In this document: positions 6,234-11,554 of the stretch, piece by piece | Position numbering within the stretch: position 1 is the first letter of the stretch | How the letters are laid out: each line of letters opens with the position of its first letter | Translations under genes and position numbers: made by a program | Notes under the pieces: model-generated | Databases searched by the model: none | What the model saw: the letters and a program-made list of their open reading frames with translations, nothing else | What the model was told of the DNA's origin: nothing | From: Bacteroidales bacterium UBA5206 | GTDB lineage: Bacteria; Bacteroidota; Bacteroidia; Bacteroidales; Tenuifilaceae | Assembly: GCA_002412705.1 (NCBI GenBank) | Contig: DHVO01000080.1 | Span: 1-11,554, forward strand | Reading direction: 5' to 3' | DNA length: 11,554 bases

Positions 6234-7544
6234 CTAGCCCTCTCCCTTGCTGGTCATTATTTGAAGCAGCAAATTATCGGTTTCGCGCATACCCTCTGCT
6301 CCCACGCGGCACATATTCTGAATGGTTTTTTCCACATCATCGTCAATAATGCCATCGTTGGCAGAGATGCAGATACCTTGCAGCGCCAGAAGAGCAGATT
6401 GTACAGCAGAGTTAACGCCAGAGCTAACCTTTAGGGCACATCCAACTTTTGCGCCATCGCATATCATTCCTGTAACATTACCTATCATGTTCTTTATGGT
6501 GCTTTCAATTTCGGGAACACCACCACCCATTAGGTATGATATTCCACAGCCAGCACCAGCCGAAGCAACAACACAGCCACAAAGTGCCGATAATCGGCCC
6601 AAATAGGTTTTAATATGAATTGCAACAAGGTGCGAAATAACCAAGGCACGAGCTAGCTTTTCTGATGAAGCATTTAGCCTCTCTGCAACAGCCACAACGG
6701 GCAGCGTAGCGGTTAACCCCTGATTGCCACTTCCCGAGTTGCTCATTACTGGTAGTGTAGATCCAGCCATACGAGCATCGCATGCTGCGGCGGTAAGAGA
6801 CATGGCATAGTTAGTCATGTCGTTGGCAAGTACACCTTTTTTCACATAATCAGAAAGGGTTTTACCAACCTTTAACCCATAGTCGCCGGTAAGCCCTTCT
6901 TTAGCAATAATAGTGTTCATTTGCGCCGATTTAAGTATAAACTCGATACGGGCAAAGGGAACCTCCTGCGAAAAGCTATATATCTCTGATACAGTTAAAG
7001 CAATGCGCTCCTCCGAATTTGCAGCTTCCGCAAGAGCAACTGGCTCTTCGGCTTTTTCCCAAACAACAACCCCGTTGCGTTCTGCCATAACTATATTAGA
7101 GTGCTTATCTACGATTATTGCTTTCCCTTGATTTCCATCGCTATCGAAACAAATAGCCTCTACATACAGCTTATGAGTTGTACTCTTTACACTAACCAAA
7201 ACTTTATTTGCGTCAATAAGCGCATTGGCCAATTCTACCAATTGGGAGTTCACATTTTTAAGAAGCTCTAACTTATCGTCGGAATTCCCTTCAAGAGCGC
7301 CAAGCGCAGCAGCAACTTGCAAACCAGTTAAGCCAGTACCAGGAATACCTACACCCATTCCATTTTTGTAGATGTTGGGACTAGTATAAACCTCTACCCG
7401 TTCAACCCTTCCACTTAATGTTTCGCGAGCCTTGGCTACAGCCAAAGCAACAGCAATTGGTTCTGTGCAACCCAATGCAGGAACAACCTCGGTGTATAAA
7501 AGTTTCAGGTATTTTGAGTAGCAAAACTCTGATGTACAGCCCAT
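6234..7544 (-). CDS. L-cysteine desulfidase-like Fe-S enzyme (UPF0597/CyuA family)
   Basis: This is a 436-residue cytosolic enzyme of the serine dehydratase alpha-chain superfamily (SDH_alpha). Characterised relatives, archaeal L-cysteine desulfidase and E. coli CyuA (YhaM), break L-cysteine into pyruvate, ammonia and sulfide using an oxygen-labile 4Fe-4S cluster. Visible signatures are ALGCTEPIAVALA with Cys26, KNGMGVGIPGTG (61-71), SNSGSGNQG (268-276), LCGCVVASAGAGCG with Cys322, Cys324 and Cys333, and MICDGAKVGC with Cys362 and Cys369. Cys26 with Cys322 and Cys362 are my best guess for cluster ligands, from their context and spacing. Length is normal for the family. The ATG at 7544 puts the usual 20-25 residues before ALGCTEP. 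Directly upstream are three tandem GTTAAAG repeats and no Shine-Dalgarno. A dedicated serine dehydratase is a less likely alternative, and substrate preference cannot be read from sequence. Confidence 0.9.
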   Translation of the reverse strand: MGCTSEFCYSKYLKLLYTEVVPALGCTEPIAVALAVAKARETLSGRVERVEVYTSPNIYKNGMGVGIPGTGLTGLQVAAALGALEGNSDDKLELLKNVNSQLVELANALIDANKVLVSVKSTTHKLYVEAICFDSDGNQGKAIIVDKHSNIVMAERNGVVVWEKAEEPVALAEAANSEERIALTVSEIYSFSQEVPFARIEFILKSAQMNTIIAKEGLTGDYGLKVGKTLSDYVKKGVLANDMTNYAMSLTAAACDARMAGSTLPVMSNSGSGNQGLTATLPVVAVAERLNASSEKLARALVISHLVAIHIKTYLGRLSALCGCVVASAGAGCGISYLMGGGVPEIESTIKNMIGNVTGMICDGAKVGCALKVSSGVNSAVQSALLALQGICISANDGIIDDDVEKTIQNMCRVGAEGMRETDNLLLQIMTSKGEG

Positions 7545-7680
7545 ATATAGTTAAAGGTTAAAGGTTAAAGGACAGATTTGAGACTTTAGATATTAGACGC
7601 TAGATGTAAACTAATTACTATAAACAACTTGTTCGCCCTTAGACGAGACTATACACTAAACACCAAACACTAAAAACTAA
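7545..7680. repeat. Low-complexity intergenic repeat region before the desulfidase gene
   Basis: This noncoding stretch contains three exact tandem GTTAAAG units (7550-7570) next to the start codon. After them come loose TTAGA/TAGA words (about 7583-7600), the 14-mer GCCCTTAGACGAGA (7635-7648), and ACACTAAA-type repeats (7652-7678). The same order of elements occurs in the 2419-2531 region: a TTAAAC tandem, GCCCCTAGGCGAGA and ACACTAAAA. No TAnnTTTG box was found on the minus strand here, so the promoter of the desulfidase gene remains unassigned. Confidence 0.65.
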
Positions 7681-7714
7681 TCTCAAAACCGGGCTAAAGG
7701 TATAATATGGATAT

Positions 7715-7740
7715 AAAAAAAAGGCTGCTATAAAGCAGCC
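7715..7740 (-). terminator. Intrinsic terminator of the GIN-domain gene
   Basis: GGCTGC (7723-7728) pairs perfectly with GCAGCC (7735-7740) around a TATAAA loop. The plus-strand A run at 7715-7722 becomes eight U residues right after the stem on the minus strand. It sits 26 nt past the stop of the GIN-domain gene and before the desulfidase gene. That separates the two genes, so the desulfidase needs its own promoter. Confidence 0.88.
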
Positions 7741-7766
7741 CTAGGTGTCAAATAGTATAAATGATA

Positions 7767-8444
7767 CTACTGCACATTAACTGATACGCCAATTCCTGTT
7801 TTAATGTCAACTTGCTCAGGATTTCCTGTGTAAGTAAGGTTAGCACCGGACTTAACATTGGCTTTAATAAGTTTTGTAGCCCCAACTTTGGCAGACCCCT
7901 TTGTGGTTACTTTAACAAAAACACTTTCAGCCGTTAGGTCTAAAGCAGCAAGAACGCCACTTAAACTCACATTACTATCGATAGTTTTTGTGAATCCCTT
8001 TAACCTAGCTGTTGCGCCCTTACTAACAGAAACATCAATAGTATTAAGTTTAACAGCACCATCAAACTCGCCACCCGAGGTAAGGTCGAAGGTTATTTTA
8101 TCGCCAATAAGGGTATCCTGTGCACTCACTCTGGCCTGAGTATAAACGGATATATTCCTTAATGTATCGTAAGTAACAAACACTTCAACCATCTCATCGT
8201 TAAAAAGTGCCCTGTTAATATTCACTTCAAGGGTTTTTCCATCAACATATGTTGTTACCTCGCTAAGGTTAACACCTGTAGTAACCACTTTTGCTTTTAG
8301 CTCTGCTCCTTTAGTAAGGTAAACCTTAACCCCATTACGCGCTACAAGCTTATCGTATGGAATTAGCGTACGCTCAACAACTTGCTGAGAATAAGCTGCA
8401 AATCCTATAAATGCAGTTACAATTACTGCTACTAATCTCTTCAT
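7767..8444 (-). CDS. Exported GIN-domain (DUF2807) protein
   Basis: This is a 225-residue protein with a signal peptide (MKRLVAVIVTAFIGFAAYSQ, likely cut near residue 19-20). The mature part is a run of short alternating strands typical of the DUF2807 'putative auto-transporter adhesin, head GIN domain' family. The repeated patterns are NGVKVYLTKG, LEVNINRA, VTYDTLRNISVYTQARV, FDLTSGGEFDGAVKL, VSVSKGATARLKG and IKANVKSGANLTYTGNPE. The family is common in Bacteroidota and folds as a right-handed beta-helix in the periplasm or at the cell surface; the exact role is not known. The final GNPE region is the usual end of the domain, and length is normal for a single-domain member. It is divergent from msrB, sharing a 115-bp region, and is followed by a strong terminator, so it is monocistronic. 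Confidence 0.87.
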   Translation of the reverse strand: MKRLVAVIVTAFIGFAAYSQQVVERTLIPYDKLVARNGVKVYLTKGAELKAKVVTTGVNLSEVTTYVDGKTLEVNINRALFNDEMVEVFVTYDTLRNISVYTQARVSAQDTLIGDKITFDLTSGGEFDGAVKLNTIDVSVSKGATARLKGFTKTIDSNVSLSGVLAALDLTAESVFVKVTTKGSAKVGATKLIKANVKSGANLTYTGNPEQVDIKTGIGVSVNVQ

Positions 8445-8468
8445 GGTGGTAGTATTTTATAATCCGTT

Positions 8469-8476
8469 CAAAAATA
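8469..8476 (-). promoter_or_regulatory. Possible -7 box of the GIN-domain gene
   Basis: The minus strand reads TATTTTTG, a match to TAnnTTTG, 24 nt before the ATG at 8444. A TTG lies 15 nt upstream, shorter than the usual spacing of about 20 nt, and the box is inside an A/T run, so the match could be chance. No equally good box was found for msrB on the other strand. Confidence 0.35.
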
Positions 8477-8559
8477 AAAAAACTTGGGCTACAATATTGC
8501 TACAGTGAACTTTTCGGGTTATTTCATGTTCAAATAGTGATAACAACAGAAAACTGGCG

Positions 8560-9033
8560 ATGCGGGTATTAATAATTCTTACGGCTCTTTTAGGTTTAGC
8601 TGCTTGTAGCTCTGTAGCACAACAGACAAACAAAATAGATGCCACAACGAAAACAACAATGAAAACTAAACTAACACCTATACAATACCACGTTACTCAG
8701 GAAAAGGGTACAGAAGCACCCTTTACGGGTGAGTACTGGGACTTTTTTGGCAAAGGAACTTACCACTGTATTTGCTGCAATGCTAAGCTTTTTGAGTCGG
8801 AAACAAAGTTCCATTCCAGCTGCGGTTGGCCTAGTTTTTTTGATTCAAATTTCACCGAAAACATTGAATTCAAGTCGGATTACAGCCACGGAATGGTACG
8901 TACAGAGGTACTGTGCAAACAGTGTGGCGCACATCTAGGTCATATATTTAACGATGGGCCAAAACCTACTGGCAAGCGGTATTGCATTAACTCAGTATCA
9001 ATGAAGTTTATTCCAAAGGAGAGTACCAAATGA
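8560..9033 (+). CDS. msrB: Peptide methionine-(R)-S-oxide reductase MsrB, lipoprotein form
   Basis: This is a 157-residue enzyme that reduces methionine-R-sulfoxide in oxidised proteins. The catalytic Cys142 is in RYCINSVSMKF, and the likely resolving Cys88 is in SSCGWPSF. The structural zinc is held by Cys70/Cys73 (CICC) and Cys119/Cys122 (CKQC). HGMVRTEVLCKQCGAHLGHIF is the family core. The N-terminus (MRVLIILTALLGLAACSS) is a lipoprotein signal with lipobox LAAC at Cys16, so the mature enzyme is probably anchored in the periplasm. That implies a job in repairing envelope proteins. A later ATG (Met34, MKTKLTPIQYHV) would give a cytosolic form, but the clean lipobox supports the start at 8560. 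Shine-Dalgarno is weak. The gene overlaps the next one by ATGA and is therefore translationally coupled to it. Confidence 0.95.
   Translation: MRVLIILTALLGLAACSSVAQQTNKIDATTKTTMKTKLTPIQYHVTQEKGTEAPFTGEYWDFFGKGTYHCICCNAKLFESETKFHSSCGWPSFFDSNFTENIEFKSDYSHGMVRTEVLCKQCGAHLGHIFNDGPKPTGKRYCINSVSMKFIPKESTK
9015..9021 (+). promoter_or_regulatory. Shine-Dalgarno of the Lon-domain gene
   Basis: AAAGGAG lies within the 3' end of msrB, 8 nt before the ATG at 9030. This strong site supports the overlapping start and re-initiation after msrB. Confidence 0.75.
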
Positions 9034-9632
9034 GCTCTAATACATTTAAAATAGGCCTATTTCCATTGGGCATATTCCTTTTACCAGGGGAAGAGCTTCC
9101 CCTTAGAATATTTGAACCGCGATATAAGCAGCTAATTGAGGAATGTATTGCACAAGAACTCCCATTTGGGATTCCATTTATAAAGGAAGGAGAAATTCAA
9201 CTCTACGGAACTATTGCCGAAGTGGTTAAGGTATCGGGAAAAAACCCTAATGGCGATATGGTAATCCTTATTAAGGGCACTGGAAACTTTGAAATGCTAG
9301 ACTTTATGCCTGTGCTCCCCGATAAGCTTTACGGTGGTGGGTATATTAAGAAGCTGCCTAACACCTACACATCAACCAACGCAAGTTTAGCCGTTCTGGT
9401 AAAAAAGTTGCAGCTAAACATATCGCCCCAATTGGGCACGCTAATTACTGCAGAGGCAATTAATCTTTTTGATGTAGCTAAAGCGCTAATGCTTGGAAGT
9501 ATTGATAAGTACCGTTTTTTTACGCTATTCAACAGCGCTTTAATGGAGCAATTCCTGCTTAAGCAACTTCAATTTGTAGAGAAAATAAGGGAACAGGAGA
9601 ACGCGCTGCAGAATAACTTTCAGCTAAACTAG
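9030..9632 (+). CDS. Stand-alone Lon N-terminal (substrate-binding) domain protein
   Basis: This is a 200-residue protein matching the LON N-terminal domain (PF02190 type). The family opening is FPLGIFLLPGEELPLRIFEPRYKQLIEEC, followed by LYGTIAEVVKV and a beta strand with GDMVILIKGTGNFEML. The second half (about 125-195) is helical. No AAA+ ATPase or protease domain follows, so it is not Lon itself. Stand-alone relatives are widespread and annotated only as LON substrate-binding domain (YcaR/ PUA-like fold) proteins with no firm function. No signal peptide is seen, so it is cytosolic. It overlaps msrB by four bases (ATGA). The coupling hints at a shared role in damaged-protein handling, but the two products would be in different compartments if MsrB is exported. 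A terminator follows 23 nt after the stop. Confidence 0.9.
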   Translation: MSSNTFKIGLFPLGIFLLPGEELPLRIFEPRYKQLIEECIAQELPFGIPFIKEGEIQLYGTIAEVVKVSGKNPNGDMVILIKGTGNFEMLDFMPVLPDKLYGGGYIKKLPNTYTSTNASLAVLVKKLQLNISPQLGTLITAEAINLFDVAKALMLGSIDKYRFFTLFNSALMEQFLLKQLQFVEKIREQENALQNNFQLN

Positions 9633-9655
9633 GATTACTATGCAGCAATAAAAGA

Positions 9656-9682
9656 AAAGCCGCTACCTAAAGTAACGGCTTT
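9656..9682. terminator. Bidirectional terminator between convergent genes
   Basis: AAAGCCG (9656-9662) pairs with CGGCTTT (9676-9682), then one C-A mismatch, then TAC/GTA around a CTAAA loop. The plus strand continues into TTTATTTTATC-like U-rich sequence past the stem. On the minus strand the plus-strand AAAAGAAAA before the stem becomes a U-rich tail. It terminates the msrB operon on the plus strand. On the minus strand it lies across the end of the serine hydrolase gene, whose TAG stop is at 9667-9669. Confidence 0.85.
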
Positions 9683-11058
9683 ATTTTATCTGTTCTTACG
9701 GGAATTTTTCCCACCAAAATGGGGTTAATTCGCGTTAGCATGGGCTCATGGTAGGCGCGCCTTGTAATTGGCTTAAACAAATCGGTGCTAGGCCAAGTAT
9801 CAATCTTAGAGATACTTCGTGAAATAACACGCTCTACCTCATAGGGTAAGCGCGGCCCAACCCAAGAACTTGTATTGGTTAAAAACACGTATGAGAAGCC
9901 ATCCTGCCTTACAACTGCTAAAGCAGATGTGCCAGGGAAAGAGCCTGTTCGTAAGTAGTTCCCATCGCGGGTAATCCAACGCCAACCTAGAGGATGATAC
10001 CCTTTGTCCTGCGTAACTAGCTCTGCAACCGACTGTTTAGATAGAATATCGGGATACTGTTCGTCACCATCAACGGAAAGCAGAAAGCGCATTAAGCTAA
10101 TGGGAGAAATAACCCATCCCCCCGCTGCGCCCAGTGTACGGATATCATTCCCTCCCCTGCTTTTTAAGAGTAGAGTATCTGCACCATTAAAACTTTTGAT
10201 AGGGTTTGCATCATGAACCTCATAGTACTTAACCTCATTGGCATAACGCATCTCATCAAGGTTAAAGGCTAAAAAGGCATCAGTAATGCCAATTGGAGCA
10301 AATATGGCGCTCTTTACATAATCCTCGTAATTAATCCCTGTAATTCTCTCTATTACAAGCTGAAGAATACCATACCCAATATTACAATAGGAGCTATGGT
10401 TTGATGGCTCAAAGTGTAACCGCTTTGAGAGCGCAAAGGCTACTATATCCTCAAGGGAAACAGGCATTGGCTTGTTCAACGCACGGGCAATCTCCTCACC
10501 CATAAACATGTGGTCGCCATATCGTGTAGTCCATCCCGCAGAATGGTTTAACAGGTTCTTTACAGTAATCTTCTCAACACGTGGATCTACATAGCCAAGG
10601 AAAACGGGTTGATTGAGAATGGCATGAGCTCCAAAAACTGTATCGGTAAGCGATAAGCGACCTTCCTCCACAAGTTTCATAATAGCCGATGCCGTAATAA
10701 GCTTTGAAACGCTAGCTACCCTAAATAAGTTGTAGGGCTGCACCTCCTGGTTATGCTCAACATCGGCATACCCAAAACCTTTTGCATAAACTAGTTTCCC
10801 CTCCTTAGCAATAGCAACTGCAGCTCCCTTTATATCCCACTTGCGAATAAAGCGGTTAACGGATCTATCCAAATCCCCAAAGGTGTTGGATTCACTAAGG
10901 TTGTTGGTAATGGAGTGATTATCGTTTACAACCGAAGCACGCTCTGAATTTGCCGACGCCCCTTCGCTTTCGCTAATAATACAATCAACCGTAAGCAGTA
11001 GAAACATGCTTACTAGAATAAAGAGTCCCTTCCCAATGCTATTTATACTCAACTTCAC
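9667..11058 (-). CDS. Exported serine beta-lactamase-like hydrolase (class C / penicillin-binding-protein-like)
   Basis: This is a 463-residue protein of the beta-lactamase superfamily (PF00144). The nucleophile motif SxxK is SVSK at Ser116-Lys119 in FRVASVSKLITA. The second motif is Tyr224-Cys-Asn226 (YCNIGYG), and the third is Arg370-Thr-Gly372 (RTGSFPGTSA) in the HTG/KTG position. NLLNHSAGW (168-176) is a typical family box. A hydrophobic segment (about 11-24) acts as signal peptide or signal anchor; Cys26 follows it, but Asp at -1 makes a lipobox unlikely. Residues 30-60 are a Ser/Asn-rich linker. Relatives include peptidases, esterases and D-aminopeptidases, so resistance should not be assumed. 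The start is GTG at 11058; no ATG precedes the hydrophobic core. About 50 residues after the last motif strand form a basic tail. It lies 32 nt after the aldolase-like gene. Confidence 0.9.
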   Translation of the reverse strand: MKLSINSIGKGLFILVSMFLLLTVDCIISESEGASANSERASVVNDNHSITNNLSESNTFGDLDRSVNRFIRKWDIKGAAVAIAKEGKLVYAKGFGYADVEHNQEVQPYNLFRVASVSKLITASAIMKLVEEGRLSLTDTVFGAHAILNQPVFLGYVDPRVEKITVKNLLNHSAGWTTRYGDHMFMGEEIARALNKPMPVSLEDIVAFALSKRLHFEPSNHSSYCNIGYGILQLVIERITGINYEDYVKSAIFAPIGITDAFLAFNLDEMRYANEVKYYEVHDANPIKSFNGADTLLLKSRGGNDIRTLGAAGGWVISPISLMRFLLSVDGDEQYPDILSKQSVAELVTQDKGYHPLGWRWITRDGNYLRTGSFPGTSALAVVRQDGFSYVFLTNTSSWVGPRLPYEVERVISRSISKIDTWPSTDLFKPITRRAYHEPMLTRINPILVGKIPVRTDKIKPLL

Positions 11059-11090
11059 TTTTGTGTTTCTTCAGTAATATTATTAAAAGC

Positions 11091-11554
11091 TTATTCACCT
11101 TTTGATTGCAAAACAAGTTTGCGCAGAGTTGCAGCAAACTGCTCAATATCATCCTCGGTAGTGTCCCACGATGCCATCCAGCGCACCTCTGAGCGCGACT
11201 CGTCCCACTCATAGAAGAAGTACTCCTTTTGCAATGCAGGGATTAGCTCTGCTGGCATAATGGCAAAAACACCATTAACATCAACAGACTGGGTAATGGT
11301 TATCCCTGGAATATCAGCAACCTTTTGAGCTAGCAGCTTAGCCATACGGTTTGCATGACCAGCAGTTTGCGCCCAAAGATCATTAGATAGGTAGGCAATG
11401 AACTGCGCCGAGATATAGCGCATTTTGGATGCCAATTGCAGCCCCTGCTTACGGGTGTACATAAAGTCGGTAGCCAGTTCCTTGTTAAAGAACACAATAG
11501 CCTCACCGTACATCATCCCGTTTTTTGTGCCACCAAAGGATAGCACATCAACTC
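11091..11554 (-). CDS. PLP-dependent threonine-aldolase-like enzyme (partial, N-terminus outside window)
   Basis: These are the C-terminal 154 or so residues of a fold-type I PLP enzyme of the beta-eliminating lyase/threonine aldolase family (PF01212 type). The visible start is VDVLSFGGTKNGMMYGEAIVFF. The lysine in GGTKNG is the expected PLP-binding residue, at position 8 counting from the GTG codon at 11546. Downstream are QGLQLASKMRYISAQF and the small C-terminal domain, with FYEWDESRSEVRWMASWDT and a closing helix. Members of this type split L-threonine or allo-threonine to glycine and acetaldehyde, and are usually about 340 residues, so over half is missing. The frame stays open past GTG 11546 to the window edge, so that GTG is not the true start. 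It lies 32 nt upstream of the serine hydrolase gene on the same strand, so the two may be co-transcribed. Confidence 0.9.
   Translation of the reverse strand, partial: VDVLSFGGTKNGMMYGEAIVFFNKELATDFMYTRKQGLQLASKMRYISAQFIAYLSNDLWAQTAGHANRMAKLLAQKVADIPGITITQSVDVNGVFAIMPAELIPALQKEYFFYEWDESRSEVRWMASWDTTEDDIEQFAATLRKLVLQSKGE

Noticed and set aside
6227..6247. AGGGAG/CTCCCT hairpin around the stop of the desulfidase gene as a terminator
   Set aside because: The stem is only 6 bp and no U-tract follows on the minus strand. The next gene begins 46 nt later and may be co-transcribed.
6322..6606. Plus-strand open frame of 94 codons opposite the desulfidase gene
   Set aside because: It is an antisense shadow of a well-supported conserved gene and has no recognisable protein features. 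The same applies to plus-strand frames at 3801-4079, 7858-8139 and 1639-1890.
7550..7570. GTTAAAG tandem units as a CRISPR or iteron-type origin
   Set aside because: The units are only 7 bp with no spacers, no cas or rep genes and no DnaA boxes nearby. It is a short tandem repeat.
8457..8645. Minus-strand frame of 62 codons across the msrB start
   Set aside because: It is antisense to the msrB signal peptide, has no family resemblance, and overlaps the intergenic control region.
9667..11058. Calling the serine hydrolase an antibiotic-resistance beta-lactamase
   Set aside because: SxxK and YxN are shared by many peptidases and esterases, and the third motif is RTG. Nothing in the sequence or context supports resistance specifically.
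11091..11546. GTG at 11546 as the true start of the aldolase-like gene
   Set aside because: The frame stays open to the window edge with family-like residues (VDV) before it, and the PLP lysine would be only 8 residues from the N-terminus, so it is the C-terminal part of a longer gene.

Overview
The window looks like chromosomal DNA from a member of the Bacteroidota, probably a Bacteroidales-like lineage. Three things point that way. The best promoter candidates carry the Bacteroidota -7 box TAnnTTTG, most starts have weak or no Shine-Dalgarno, and the gene families fit: a GIN/DUF2807 exported protein, a UPF0597-type cysteine desulfidase and a lipoprotein MsrB. The genus cannot be named from the sequence. 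Apart from msrB and its downstream partner, every gene is on the minus strand. There are no tRNA, rRNA, CRISPR, insertion-sequence or phage features.

Positions 1-5473 hold one drug/solute efflux operon on the minus strand. In transcription order it runs: TetR-family repressor, TolC-like outer-membrane channel, HlyD/YbhG-like periplasmic lipoprotein, two separate ABC ATPases, and an ABC-2 permease that runs off the left edge. This matches the E. coli cecR-ybhG-ybhF-ybhS-ybhR cluster, with two differences: the outer-membrane channel gene is included, and the double ATPase YbhF is split into two genes. A single promoter with a good TAnnTTTG box lies upstream of the repressor gene. It is flanked by two 16-bp palindromes (5389-5404 and 5458-5473) with the same TTAACCA arms, which are very likely the repressor's own operators. 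The two ATPases are degenerate in complementary places, so a heterodimer would have one intact and one degenerate ATP site.

Positions 5474-7766 hold a small zinc-ribbon membrane protein and an Fe-S L-cysteine desulfidase-like (UPF0597/CyuA) enzyme, both on the minus strand. They are followed by a noncoding stretch of low-complexity repeats and the terminator of the next gene. The 7545-7680 spacer shares its layout with the 105-bp spacer inside the efflux operon (2419-2523): a conserved 14-mer, an ACACTAAAA word, and TTTAAC tandem repeats next to a start codon. This suggests a dispersed intergenic repeat.

Positions 7767-9666 hold an exported GIN-domain protein (minus) divergent from msrB (plus). 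msrB encodes a lipoprotein methionine-R-sulfoxide reductase and overlaps by ATGA with a stand-alone Lon N-terminal-domain protein. Positions 9656-11554 hold a bidirectional terminator that overlaps the 3' end of an exported serine beta-lactamase-like hydrolase. Upstream of that is the C-terminal part of a PLP-dependent threonine-aldolase-like enzyme, cut by the right edge. Most of the window is ordinary housekeeping or accessory content. The points most worth checking are the asymmetric ATPase pair, the operator-promoter architecture and the paired intergenic repeat.
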